Below, piece by piece: positions 24,901 through 34,746 of a DNA stretch of 64,000 nt. This DNA is from Eoetvoesia sp035555955. Lineage in GTDB: Bacteria; Pseudomonadota; Gammaproteobacteria; Burkholderiales; Burkholderiaceae_B. The first letter of the stretch is position 1. Every line of letters starts with the position of its first letter. The stretch is taken from assembly GCF_035555955.1 (NCBI RefSeq), contig NZ_DATMGA010000070.1, positions 1 through 64,000 of the forward strand, written 5' to 3'. Under the pieces are notes generated by a model. That model saw only the letters and a program-made list of their open reading frames with translations. It was not told where the DNA came from and did no database searches. The translations under genes and the position numbers were made by a program.

Positions 24901-27900
24901 CTAGACCTTCTCGACCTTGACCAGGAATGACTTGGTCTCGGGTGTCTGTGAATTGCCGTCGCCGACGGGCGGGGTCAGCGTGTTCGCCAGGAAACCCGGC
25001 TTGGCGATGCCCACGAACCCCCAATGAATGGGAATGCCGACCTGATGCACCGTTTTTCCCTCGATGGTGAGCGGCTTGATCCGCTTGGTGACCAGGGCAA
25101 CCGCCTTGATATAGCCGCGGTTGGAAGACACCTTGACCCGCGAACCGTTGGGTATGTCCAGCTCCTTGGCCAGGGCCTCGCCGATTTCGACGAACTGCTC
25201 GGGCTGCAGAATGGAATTGATCCGCAGGTTCTTGGTCCAGTAATGGAAATGCTCGGTCAGGCGATAGGTGGTGCCCACGTGAGGGAACTGCGCAGCCTTG
25301 CCCATGGTCGCCAGGTCGTCCTGGAACACCCGCGCTGCGGGATTGTTGGTGGCCCGGGGCTCGTCGGGACTTAGCGGGTTGTAGCCCACCGGCGTCTCGA
25401 ACGGCTCGTAGTGCTCGGGGAAAGGCCCCTCGGCCATGCTCTTGCGAGCGAAGAAGCGGGCCACGCCCTCGGGGTTCATGATGAACGGCCCCATGCCTCC
25501 CGCCGGATTTTCGTCCAGCTTGAAATCGGGGACATCGGCGCCGCCCCAGGTCTTGCCGTTCCAAGAAATGAGGCTGCGCCGCGGATTCCACGGTTTGCCT
25601 TGGGGATCGCAAGACGCCCGGTTGTACAGCACGCGCCGGTTGGCCGGCCAGGCCCACGCCCAGTTCAGAGTCTGGCCGATTCCGGTGGGGTCGCTGTTGT
25701 CGCGGCGGGCCATGAGGTTGCCGGCGGCCGACCAGGCCCCGGCGTAGATCCAGCAGCCGCTGATGGTGGACCCATCGTCGCGCAGCTCGGAGAAGCCGGC
25801 AAGCTGTTCGCCCGCCTTGCGCAACACCTTGCCCGCCGGGTCGGTCAGGTCGACCAGCGCCCGCCCCGTGTACTCTTTGGCAAGCTCTTCGGCCGTGGGG
25901 TATTCAGGATTGGAATACGGCCACCACAGCTTCAGGATGGGATCGGGATACTTGCCGCCCTCGGTCTGGTAAAGCTTGCGCAGGCGCACGAACAGCTGGG
26001 CCATGATCTCGATGTCGCTTTTCGCCTCGCCCGGAGGCTCGGCCCCTTTCCAGTGCCATTGCAGCCAGCGGCCCGAATTGACCAGCGCGCCTTCCTCTTC
26101 GGCGAAACAGGTGGTGGGCAGCCGGAACACCTCGGTCTTGATGCTGGCGGTGTCTACGTCGTTGTGCTCGCCGACATTGCGCCAGAACTCGGCGGTTTCG
26201 GTGGCCAGGGGATCCATGACGACCAGGAACTTGAGCTTGGAGAAGGCGTCGAGCAGTTTCTTTTTGTACGGCGCGGCCGCCAGGGGGTTGAAGCCCTGGC
26301 AGATGTAACCGGTCATCTCGCCCTTGTTCATCAGGTCGAAGACCTGCAGCATGTCGTACGTCTTGTCCAGCTTGGGCAGGTAGTCGAAGCCCCAGTCGTT
26401 CTCGGCGCTTACCGCATCGCCCCACCAGGCCCTCATGAGGCTGACATGGAATTTTTTGTAGTTGCTCCAGTAGCTGAGTTGATTGGGCCGCAACGGCTTT
26501 TGCGTGCGCGCGCCGATATAGGCGTCGAACGACTGCTCGGCCTGCCTGGGCAGGGTCAGGTAGCCCGGAAGGAGGTCGGTCATGAGGCCCAGGTCGGTGA
26601 GGCCCTGGATGTTGGAATGGCCGCGCAGCGCATTCATTCCGCCGCCGGGCACGCCGATATTGCCCAGCAGCAGCTGCACCATGGCGCCGGTGCGGATGAT
26701 TTGCGAACCGATGGTGTGCTGCGTCCAGCCCAGCGCATACAAAATGGTGGCCGACCGGTCGGTGCCCGACGTGGAGGCCAGCATTTCACAGACTTTCAGG
26801 AATTTTTCGGGAGGCGTGCCGCAGGCCCGCGAGACCATTTCGGGCGTATAGCGCGAATAGTGCTTCTTGAGCAGTTGATAGACCGTGCGCGGATGCTGCA
26901 GCGTGGGATCGACCTTGACGTAGCCGTCTTCGCCGCGCTCGTACTCCCAGGAGTCTTTGTCGTAATTGCGCTTGGCCTCGTCGTAGCCGGAGTACAGGCC
27001 ATTCTTGAAGGCGAAGTCTTCCCGCACGATGAACGGAAAATCCGTGTAGTTGCGCACGTATTCGTGCTGGATCTTGTCGTTGTCGAGCAAATACTTGATG
27101 ACCCCGCCCAGGAAGATGATGTCGGTTCCGGTGCGTATGGGCGCATAGAAATCCGCCACGGACGCCGAGCGCGTAAAGCGCGGATCGACGACGATGAGCT
27201 TCGCGTTGTTGTGGGCCTTGGCCTCGGTGACCCACTTGAACCCGCAAGGGTGGGCCTCGGCCGCATTGCCGCCCATGATCAGCACGATATCCGCGTTCTT
27301 GATGTCGACCCAATGGTTCGTCATCGCTCCACGGCCAAACGTCGGGGCAAGACCTGCCACCGTCGGGCCGTGTCAGACACGCGCCTGGTTGTCGAACCCC
27401 AGGATACCCAGGCTGCGGATGACCTTGTGCGTGACGTAGCCGACCTCGTTGCTGCTGGCTGAGGCCGCCAGCATGCTCGTGGTCGTCCATCGGTTGACCA
27501 CCTTGCCGTCGTCGGTTTTCTCGACGAAATTGGCGTCGCGGTCGTCCTTCATGAGCTTGGCGATGCGGGTGTAGGCTTCGTCCCACGACATGCGCTGCCA
27601 CTTGTCGGAGCCGGGCGCGCGGTATTCGGGATATTGCAGGCGGTTGGGGCTGTGGATGAAGTCGACCAGCGCCGCGCCCTTGGGGCACAGCGTACCGCGG
27701 TTGACCGGGTGGTCGGGATCGCCTTCGATGTGCGTGATGCTGGCCGTGGCGTTCTTGGCGCCATCGCCCAGGCTGTACATAAGTATGCCGCAAGCCACCG
27801 AACAGTAAGGACAGGTATTGCGCGTTTCAGTCATGCGCGCAAGCTTGTACTGCCGGACTTCGGCCAGGGCCGGACTGGGGGCGGCCCCCAGTAAAGCCAG

Positions 27901-27963
27901 GCTGGAGCCCGCCAGTGTAGTACCTGTCACCTTGAAGAATTGGCGCCGAGTCATGTTGACCAT
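24901..27963 (-). CDS. fdoG: Formate dehydrogenase alpha subunit, selenocysteine-containing
   Basis: 1020 residues if the in-frame TGA at 27373-27375 is read as selenocysteine 197. The context FDNQARV-U-HGPTVAGLAPTFGRGAMTNHW matches the Sec site of E. coli FdnG/FdoG. The start at 27963 follows GGAGA. A Tat signal TRRQFFKVTGTTLAGSSLALLG covers residues 5-26. [4Fe-4S] cysteines are Cys51, 54, 58 and 93. The remainder is the molybdopterin oxidoreductase and MopB dinucleotide-binding domains. It oxidises formate in the periplasm. A conventional gene finder will split it into two ORFs. Confidence 0.96.
27330..27375 (-). promoter_or_regulatory. Bacterial SECIS element of fdoG
   Basis: Directly after the UGA the transcript reads CACGGCC (27366-27372) and ends with its perfect complement GGCCGTG (27330-27336). 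An inner stem GGCA/TGCC closes an apical GGTCT loop, the loop motif bound by SelB. This matches the known fdn/fdo SECIS layout. Confidence 0.88.
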
Positions 27964-28057
27964 GGAGCTCTCCAGAGGAAGAAGGAAATTGCGCGCCCGC
28001 GCGCCCGCTTACTACCCTTGCCGGGGAAACGCCCTGTCGGCATTCCCGATACGGCTG

Positions 28058-28087
28058 AGTATAGGCCTCGCCGCATAAAAATACCAA
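28058..28087 (-). promoter_or_regulatory. Candidate sigma-70 promoter of fdoGHI
   Basis: On the minus strand TTGGTA (28087-28082) and TATACT (28063-28058) are 18 bases apart, about 95 bases before the fdoG start. The downstream leader is G/C rich. Assignment rests on hexamer match only. Confidence 0.5.
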
Positions 28088-28120
28088 TCAAGAAGGCATC
28101 CCGTTTCATGCCCCAGACAA

Positions 28121-28156
28121 GAGGGCGGCAAGGTTGCAAGCAACCCCGCCGCCCTC
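28121..28156 (-). terminator. Nested hairpin terminator after the GST gene
   Basis: Outer arms GAGGGCGGC (28121-28129) and GCCGCCCTC (28148-28156) enclose inner arms GGTTGC/GCAACC (28132-28137, 28140-28145). It lies just 3' of the GST stop and is followed on the minus strand by TTGTCT. It separates the GST gene from the fdo operon. Confidence 0.65.
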
Positions 28157-28188
28157 TGCAAAACCATTGCCCGGTTGCCGGGCGGGGT

Positions 28189-28893
28189 TCAGTCCCGCTT
28201 GGGAATATTCAACCCGCGCGCGACGGCCGGCCGGGCAAGAAAGGCGTCCAATACACGCACGACATTCGGGAAGTCGGCAATGCCGACCAGGTCGCCCGCC
28301 TCGTAGAAGCCGACGAGATTGCGCACCCAGGGAAAGGTGGCGATGTCGGCAATGGTGTATTCGTCTCCCATGATCCAGGCCCGGCCCGCCAGGCGCTGCT
28401 CGAGCACGCCCAGCAGACGGCGCGATTCGGCGACGTAGCGGTCGCGGGGGCGCTTGTCTTCGTAGTCCTTGCCGGCGAACTTGTTGAAGAAGCCGACCTG
28501 GCCGAACATGGGGCCGATGCCGCCCATCTGGAACATCACCCATTGCAGGGTTTCATAGCGTCCGGCCACATCCTTGGGCATGAACTGCCCGGCCTTCCCG
28601 GCCAGGTAGACCAGGATCGCACCCGACTCGAACAAGGGCAGCGGCTTGCCTTCGGGCCCGTTGGGATCGAGGATGGCCGGAATCTTGTTATTGGGGTTCA
28701 GCGACAGAAACTCGGGGGAAGTCTGGTCGTTGGCGTCGAACCGCACCAGGTGCGGCTCATACGGCAGCCCCATTTCCTCGAGCATGATGGAAACCTTGAC
28801 CCCGTTGGGCGTAGGCAAGGAATAGAGCTGGAGGCGGTCTGGATGCTTGGCTGGCCATTTCTTGGTAATGGGAAACGCGGAGAGATCGGTCAT
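28189..28893 (-). CDS. Glutathione S-transferase family protein (YghU/YfcG-like)
   Basis: 234 residues from MTDLSAFPITKKWPAKHPDRLQLYSLPTPNGVKVSIMLEE. The N-terminal thioredoxin-like domain has LYSLPTPNGVKVS and the NPNNKIPAILD cis-proline segment with FESGAILVYLA, as in YghU/YfcG-type enzymes that show disulfide reductase activity with glutathione. The C-terminal helical domain contains GDEYTIADIATFPWVRN. The binding site before the start is weak. It is probably monocistronic, with the terminator at 28121-28156. Confidence 0.85.
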   Translation of the reverse strand: MTDLSAFPITKKWPAKHPDRLQLYSLPTPNGVKVSIMLEEMGLPYEPHLVRFDANDQTSPEFLSLNPNNKIPAILDPNGPEGKPLPLFESGAILVYLAGKAGQFMPKDVAGRYETLQWVMFQMGGIGPMFGQVGFFNKFAGKDYEDKRPRDRYVAESRRLLGVLEQRLAGRAWIMGDEYTIADIATFPWVRNLVGFYEAGDLVGIADFPNVVRVLDAFLARPAVARGLNIPKRD

Positions 28894-29338
28894 GATTGAA
28901 AGATTGAAAAGTGCCTGCGTTGGGTCGGGAATGAACGGGCGCGGCAATAAAACGCGCCTTGCGAAAACAACAGGCATTATGGCACGGCGCATCCCCGGCA
29001 TGAGCGGCGCCGTACAGTCACGCCAAGCCACATGAACCGCCGCCGGAGACGTTGCCCTTTCACAAGCGTCGTCGCCCCCGGAATTCCTGTGCGCAGCAGG
29101 TTTCACACGTTGTAAATCCTGTTTACTTATAGTAAAAACGGGCAGCGCGTCGTTCCGCCCGCCCTTCCGCCCTACTCGTCGTCGCACTCACAAACACGAT
29201 CATGGCAACCGTGCCGTGCGAGGCGTGGTTCGCTTGGCAGAGCGCCGGAAAATCCCGGCCGAAGATCCCGAAACGTCCGCCGCGCGCATTCATAAGACAA
29301 ACAGGCACATCACTGCCAACGCATCAAATGGGGAAATC
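28894..29338. other. Divergent intergenic region, GST / autotransporter
   Basis: 445 bases with no convincing gene. The only structure noted is a TTTAC (29122-29126) / GTAAA (29132-29136) dyad in an A/T-rich patch, which may mark the autotransporter promoter. GGGGAAATC before 29339 is the ribosome binding site. Confidence 0.5.
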
Positions 29339-32300
29339 ATGAGAACTCGAAACAGGCTTGTCCTGGCAATAGCCCTTGCCCTGGCCAGCCATTGCGCTCA
29401 GGCGCTGGAATACCGGCTGGCTTACGGTTCCGATGGCCAGCCGGTATTCCGGGCCCGCTTCATGGACGTGGGCGACGGCCCGGTCATGGACGACGACGAC
29501 GAGGTTACGGAATCCACCTGGAACCTGGACGGCCAGCAAAAAGACAAGATACTCCAGGCCCTGAATCGCTGGGCCGAAATCATCAAGCCAGTCCCCGGCC
29601 AGCTTCCGGCAATCATCAACATCGGCACCGTCGACGACAACAACGCCTTCGGCAGCAGCACGGCCGTACCCGATGGGCAGACCAGTCTGACTCAGCTGCA
29701 GCGCGTACTGTTCGGCATGACGAACCCCTCGCTGACATTCGGCTCCCACGCACAGTTCGTCATGGGGAAAATGAACTGGGACTTCCTGGAGTCCTATCTG
29801 CCTTCCCAGTTGCCGCGCGCGCAATTCGGAGCGGATCTTACCGCCGTCGCCTTTCATGAGCTGGCGCACGGCCTGGGCATCCTGGGCGTTGCCACCGACC
29901 GTGGCCCGAGCCGGTATACCCCCTATTTCGCAGACGTATTGGATTCGTGGACCCAGCACCTGCGTGACGACAACGGCAATCCGGCCCGGCCCGGACAAGC
30001 CATTTATTGCTCCGGCTGCAATAATCCCTATACACCCGACAGTTTCAACGTGGGAAGCGACAAGGCTTATTTCACGGGCAAACACGTTCAGGAGGTGCTG
30101 GCCGGCGCCATGCCCGGCCTGCCGGTTCGCATACACTCGGAGAGCGGCCGGATCGATACCGGATACATGGCCCATATCGAGCTCAAGAACAGCCTCATGA
30201 GCCACCAGGGCTATCGCAACTACACGCAGTTCATGGAAGCCGAACTGGCTGCAATGCAGGACATGGGCTACAACATCGACCGGCGCAACTTCTTCGGCTA
30301 TTCCATCTACGGCAACGGCCAGCAACTGGTCAACACCAACGGCTACTTCCTGCGCAACGACGCCGGCACCGCCTACGTGTCCGGCCAATACAACACCGCC
30401 GTCCTCGGCCTGGGCCTGCACATCTACGGCAGCTACAACACCGTTTACCAGCAGGCCGACCTGCTTACCAAGGGCCCCGGCGGCGCGGGCGTGCGCGTGG
30501 ACGGCGTCGGCAACACGCTGGTCGTGCAGCCCGGCACCCGCATCTACGCCGACGGCCTGAACGGGCGCGGCATCATGTTCACCTACGGCAAGAACCATAA
30601 CCTCGTTCAGCGCGGCGACGTGCAGGCCCTGGGCGAGCTAGGCGTCGGCGCGAGTTTCGACTTTGGCAACAACGCCATAGGAGATGAAGCCAGCTACCGG
30701 GGTTCATACATCTATTCGATCAGTGGGACACTCTTGCCCCCCCTCGACGAACTCAATGGCGCGCTCGTCGACAACTTCGACCTGACCGGCAGGCTGGCGG
30801 GCAGCGCCGCCGCCATCTATATCTCGCAGAACGCCCTGGTAAGCAACATCAACATCATGCGCGGCGCGCAGATCCAGGGCGATATCCACTCCGATTACAA
30901 AGAGCAGAACGGCAGCGGAGAGCAGCGCCTGACCTACATCACCTTCGGACAACTGGCCGACGGACAGGGCCGCGCCACGGGCCGGCCCGACCCGGACTTC
31001 GCCTTGCGCTACGACGGCAATATCCAGGGCATCGACAATCTGGTCGTCAACGCCAAGGGCGGACGCACCTCGCTGAACGGTTCGCAGGAACTCTACGGCG
31101 TCGTGGTCGACTCGGGCGCCACCTTGGGCGGCAACAGCACATATACCTTGAACGCCGACGGCGCCTTCGCCAACCACGGCACGGTCAGCCCAGGCAATTC
31201 CATCGGCACCATCGCCATCAACGGCGATTACGAGCAGTCCGCCACTGGCAATCTGCTCATGGAAGTCAACAACCACGGAGCCCATGACACTCTCATTGTC
31301 AGCGGCACGGCGGAACTGGACGGCACGCTGACCCTGGCCGCCGCTTCCGACTGGTATGCCACCGGCGCCACCTTGACCCTGGGCCTCGGCGACCTGGTGC
31401 AGGCCGGTTCCACCACCGGAACCTTCGTATCCCTGGGCAGCGTCATCGCGTCGCCGACCCTGCTCGCCACGGCAAGCACGCTGGGAGGCAACAACTATCA
31501 ATTGAGCATTACGCGCCAGGGCAACGCCTACAGCCAATACGCCTCGAGCGACAATGCGCGCCAGGCCGGACGCGCGCTGGACGCCATCGCCGGCTATGCC
31601 GGACCCGGCATCCAGCCGCTCTACCAGACGCTGGACTTCTCGGCGCCAGACGGCAGCATCATCGCCGGCGCTCTGCCTCAGTTGTCGCCCGAAGCATACA
31701 GCGCCATGGCCGCCAGCTCGCTCAACCGCGAACGCCAGATCGCCGGCCAGATCAGCGCACGCGGCCAGGCCCTCCGGCGCGACGCGGCGGCCGACGGCCA
31801 ATGGCGCGGCTTTGCCATTCCCTTTGGCGGAGGAACCAGCCAGAATCCACATGGCACGCTGATCGGCCAGAACGCCTCGAGCTACGGCGTGACCTTCGGC
31901 GCCGAAAAACTCGACAGCCAGCATCCCGACTGGTCATGGGGCGTATACGGCGCCGTCAGCGGCCAATCCGTCAATGTCAACGACGGCCTTCATGCATCGG
32001 GCCGCAGCACCGCCTTCAACCTGGGCCTGCAGGCCGGCTACGCGCCCGATCCCGCCTCCGGCCCCTATCTGTTCGGCCTGGGCCAGTTGGGCATCGAAGA
32101 TGCCCACTTCACCCGGCGCCTGGCCATCGACAGCTACTCGGCCAAGAACCAGGCCGACTGGACGGCCCTGAACGGCACCCTGATGGCCGGCGGCGGCTAT
32201 CGCTGGGCATTGAGCCGATCGTTTAGCCTGGGTCCGATGGCCACCTTGAACTACACCCGCCTGAACCGCCCCGGCCTGACCGAATCGGGCAACGACGCCA

Positions 32301-32656
32301 GCCGCCTGCGGCTTTCGTCCTCCCACTTCGATTCGCTGCAGTCGAGCATCGGCGTAAGCGCCAGCCTGAACCTGGCGCGGCCCAGCGGCGCACTGTTGAC
32401 CGCCAATCTGCAGGCCACCTGGGATCGCGAGCTGCTGGACAACGACTATGTGCAGCAAGCCGCTTTCGCCGACTATCCGCAGGCCTCCTTCGCCAGCCGC
32501 AACAAGCTCGCCGGACGCGACGCCTTGGGCCTGGCCGCGGGCCTTACCTACCAGGTCGACAAGAACTTCACCGTGGGCGCCAACGTAAGCAGCCAATTGT
32601 TCCGGGCGGGCTATCAGTCCGTCTCGGGCAATCTCTCGCTTTCGCGGCGGTTCTAG
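29339..32656 (+). CDS. Autotransporter with HExxH metalloprotease-like passenger
   Basis: 1105 residues. The start ATG at 29339 gives a clean Sec signal peptide (MRTRNRLVLAIALALASHCAQA, about 1-22). Residues about 160-300 look like a zinc protease: VAFHELAHGLGILG has His173, Glu174 and His177, and SLMSHQGYRNYTQFMEAELAAMQDMGYN near Met287 resembles a Met-turn and following helix. Residues about 300-720 are repetitive beta-helix passenger (GTVSPGNSIGTIAINGDY). The C-terminal barrel, about 840-1105, ends in Phe (SLSRRF). No third His/Asp is at the usual metzincin position (Gly183). The protein is probably surface-exposed; its target is unknown. Confidence 0.82.
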   Translation: MRTRNRLVLAIALALASHCAQALEYRLAYGSDGQPVFRARFMDVGDGPVMDDDDEVTESTWNLDGQQKDKILQALNRWAEIIKPVPGQLPAIINIGTVDDNNAFGSSTAVPDGQTSLTQLQRVLFGMTNPSLTFGSHAQFVMGKMNWDFLESYLPSQLPRAQFGADLTAVAFHELAHGLGILGVATDRGPSRYTPYFADVLDSWTQHLRDDNGNPARPGQAIYCSGCNNPYTPDSFNVGSDKAYFTGKHVQEVLAGAMPGLPVRIHSESGRIDTGYMAHIELKNSLMSHQGYRNYTQFMEAELAAMQDMGYNIDRRNFFGYSIYGNGQQLVNTNGYFLRNDAGTAYVSGQYNTAVLGLGLHIYGSYNTVYQQADLLTKGPGGAGVRVDGVGNTLVVQPGTRIYADGLNGRGIMFTYGKNHNLVQRGDVQALGELGVGASFDFGNNAIGDEASYRGSYIYSISGTLLPPLDELNGALVDNFDLTGRLAGSAAAIYISQNALVSNINIMRGAQIQGDIHSDYKEQNGSGEQRLTYITFGQLADGQGRATGRPDPDFALRYDGNIQGIDNLVVNAKGGRTSLNGSQELYGVVVDSGATLGGNSTYTLNADGAFANHGTVSPGNSIGTIAINGDYEQSATGNLLMEVNNHGAHDTLIVSGTAELDGTLTLAAASDWYATGATLTLGLGDLVQAGSTTGTFVSLGSVIASPTLLATASTLGGNNYQLSITRQGNAYSQYASSDNARQAGRALDAIAGYAGPGIQPLYQTLDFSAPDGSIIAGALPQLSPEAYSAMAASSLNRERQIAGQISARGQALRRDAAADGQWRGFAIPFGGGTSQNPHGTLIGQNASSYGVTFGAEKLDSQHPDWSWGVYGAVSGQSVNVNDGLHASGRSTAFNLGLQAGYAPDPASGPYLFGLGQLGIEDAHFTRRLAIDSYSAKNQADWTALNGTLMAGGGYRWALSRSFSLGPMATLNYTRLNRPGLTESGNDASRLRLSSSHFDSLQSSIGVSASLNLARPSGALLTANLQATWDRELLDNDYVQQAAFADYPQASFASRNKLAGRDALGLAAGLTYQVDKNFTVGANVSSQLFRAGYQSVSGNLSLSRRF

Positions 32657-33741
32657 GAACTCGGTCGATGGCTGCGCGGCAGGGTGGCGCGCAAAATGCC
32701 GCGCCCGACCCGCGCGGCCCAGGCTCCAAACGTAACCAGCCAGGCCGCAAGCGCTACATATAGAAACACTCTGGCGATGGGATCCAGAAAAGCGAACCCC
32801 ATCGCCCTGCCCATTTGATGCGTGCTGGCCGCGTACATGCCCAACGGAAACACCGCGCCCCAATAAAGCGCGTCGTATTGCACGGGAAAGCGCCGGTAGC
32901 CGTGGCGCCATATTTCCAGCACCGCCAGCATCGGTATCCACCAAGTTCCCGTGGCCCAGTAGAAAATGGTGAATCCCTTCAGGAACGGCTCGAGCGAAGC
33001 CAGATAGGGAATCCGGCCCGCATGCAGAATCAGCATGGAGCCGGTCAACGCCGAAATGGCCATGGCGCCCATATTGATCCAGTACGGCGGCACCAGGTCT
33101 CCGGGTGAAAACCGGAAAAACGTATCGCGGTAGAAAATCAGCGACACCATCCAGATATACAGCATGCCGCCCCACAGCCACATCGACAGGGCGAAGAAGA
33201 CCATTTCGATTTGCTGCGGCGGGCTTGCGTATGGCACGAGAAGCAGGCTCAACGAAGCCAGCGACTGGGTCGCCACCACCGCCAGCAGCCAGCCGCCATT
33301 GATGCCGCGCCGTAGCGACGGCTTGCCGGGCTTGATGATCAGGGCAATGAAAATGACGTAGGTCAGGCACACCCACAGGCCCAGCGCCACGCCCCACAAC
33401 AGCCACGCCGCGCGCTCGTTGCCCGCCAGGGTAAGAAACTGCTCGCCAAGAATGCCCGAGGCGGCAACCGCCGTGAAGAACCCCCAGCCCCGCAGGTGAT
33501 CGACGAGGTCGCCGCAAAACCGCCTGGGCCAGAACACGGCCCGCGTCACCATGAGCACCCACAACACGCCATACATTGCAATGTTCAAATGGAACAGCCC
33601 GCGCGCCAACGGCGCCATGCCCAGCATATCGGCAGCCAGCGACACAATGCCCGTGGCCATGACCATGCCGAAATACGCCGGCGACATGGCGGCCAGCGAA
33701 GCCTTGCCCGCTATTTTCCAGGCTGCTTCATGCCGCTTCAT
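32653..33741 (-). CDS. TehA/SLAC1-family membrane transporter
   Basis: 362 residues with about ten membrane segments. It begins MKRHEAAWKIAGKASLAAMSPAYFGMVMATGIVSLAADML; the PAYFGMVMATGIVS motif and later PPYWINMGAMAISALTGSMLI are typical of the TehA/Mae1/SLAC1 family of voltage-dependent or C4-dicarboxylate/tellurite-resistance channels. GGGGGGA lies before the ATG at 33741. Its first codons overlap the end of the LysR gene by 14 bases, so the two are co-transcribed. The transported anion is not evident. The stop overlaps the autotransporter stop tail-to-tail by four bases. Confidence 0.82.
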   Translation of the reverse strand: MKRHEAAWKIAGKASLAAMSPAYFGMVMATGIVSLAADMLGMAPLARGLFHLNIAMYGVLWVLMVTRAVFWPRRFCGDLVDHLRGWGFFTAVAASGILGEQFLTLAGNERAAWLLWGVALGLWVCLTYVIFIALIIKPGKPSLRRGINGGWLLAVVATQSLASLSLLLVPYASPPQQIEMVFFALSMWLWGGMLYIWMVSLIFYRDTFFRFSPGDLVPPYWINMGAMAISALTGSMLILHAGRIPYLASLEPFLKGFTIFYWATGTWWIPMLAVLEIWRHGYRRFPVQYDALYWGAVFPLGMYAASTHQMGRAMGFAFLDPIARVFLYVALAAWLVTFGAWAARVGRGILRATLPRSHRPSS

Positions 33742-34651
33742 CGAGATCCCCCCCGCTGGTAATATGCCGCAGCTCTTCCAGCAGCTGCACGGCCGTGCGC
33801 GGCAAAGACCCCCTGCGGCGGCGGAACACATAGAAGTGCCGGCTGAGCTGGGCGCCCGGAATCGGCAGCGGCGCAATGGTGTTCACCTCGCGCTCGGCCT
33901 CGTACAAAGGCATGGGCAGGCTGCTGAGGAAATTGGCCCGCAGCACCAGGGCCTTGATCGTGACGATCGAGCGGGTTTCAACCACCACCTGCGGCGGCGG
34001 CATCCCCGCCCCGGCAAACAGCTGGTGCAGCTCTTCGCGCGGTTTGGTGCCGCGCGGCGGCAAAACCCAGCGCTCATGCCGCAGGTCGGCGAACGACAGG
34101 CCCTCCCGGCCCCAGAGGGGATGCCTGGTGGAGGCGACGATGCCGCTCAGGTCTTCCCAGCCCGAATCCGCCACCATGCTGATCTCGTCGGTTTCCTCTT
34201 GGGAAATGCCGATGGCCAGGTCGATTTCGTTCTTGATCAAGGCATCGGCCAGCACGTCGTCCACGCCCTCCATGATTTGAATCTGCAGGCCGGGCCAGCG
34301 CAGCAGCAGGCGCTCGATGGCGCGCGGCAGCGCCGCGCTGGCGACGCTGGCAATGGCGCCCACGCGTACCGTGCCCTTGCTCAGGCCCCGCAGCGCATCG
34401 ATTTCGTCGAGAGCCAACGCCGATTCTTCCTTCAGCAATTTCGCATGCGGCAAAAGCGCCTCGCCGTAGGGCGTAAGCACCATACCCTTGGAGTGCCGCT
34501 CGAACAAAGGCACGCCGACCTTTTCTTCCAGTTGCCTGACGCTGCGGCTCAATGCTGGCTGCGTAATGTGCAGCGCCTGCGCCGCGCGCCCGAGGCTGCC
34601 GGCTTGAACAATGGCCAGGAAGGCCGTGAGCTGTCGAATATCCAAAGTCAT
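33728..34651 (-). CDS. LysR-family transcriptional regulator
   Basis: 307 residues, standard length. The N-terminal HTH is MTLDIRQLTAFLAIVQAGSLGRAAQALHITQPALSRSVRQLEEKVGVPLFERHSKGMVLT, and the C-terminal part is the periplasmic-binding-like effector domain. It is transcribed divergently from the benzoylformate decarboxylase gene across a 95-base A/T-rich gap, the classic geometry for a LysR activator of the divergent operon. Effector is not known; benzoylformate or a related aromatic acid is a reasonable guess. Confidence 0.88.
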   Translation of the reverse strand: MTLDIRQLTAFLAIVQAGSLGRAAQALHITQPALSRSVRQLEEKVGVPLFERHSKGMVLTPYGEALLPHAKLLKEESALALDEIDALRGLSKGTVRVGAIASVASAALPRAIERLLLRWPGLQIQIMEGVDDVLADALIKNEIDLAIGISQEETDEISMVADSGWEDLSGIVASTRHPLWGREGLSFADLRHERWVLPPRGTKPREELHQLFAGAGMPPPQVVVETRSIVTIKALVLRANFLSSLPMPLYEAEREVNTIAPLPIPGAQLSRHFYVFRRRRGSLPRTAVQLLEELRHITSGGDLDEAA

Positions 34652-34746
34652 GCCTTATTTTTATGACTTTAATCAAAAAAAGCAATATTCAAGCATGGTC
34701 AGGCCAAAGATAATTTTTCAAGCAAGATCAAAAAAACGGAGACACC

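Noticed and set aside
24901..27963. fdoG interpreted as a pseudogene split by a stop codon
   Set aside because: The TGA is at the conserved Sec position, has a SECIS hairpin and lies beside a complete Sec machinery.
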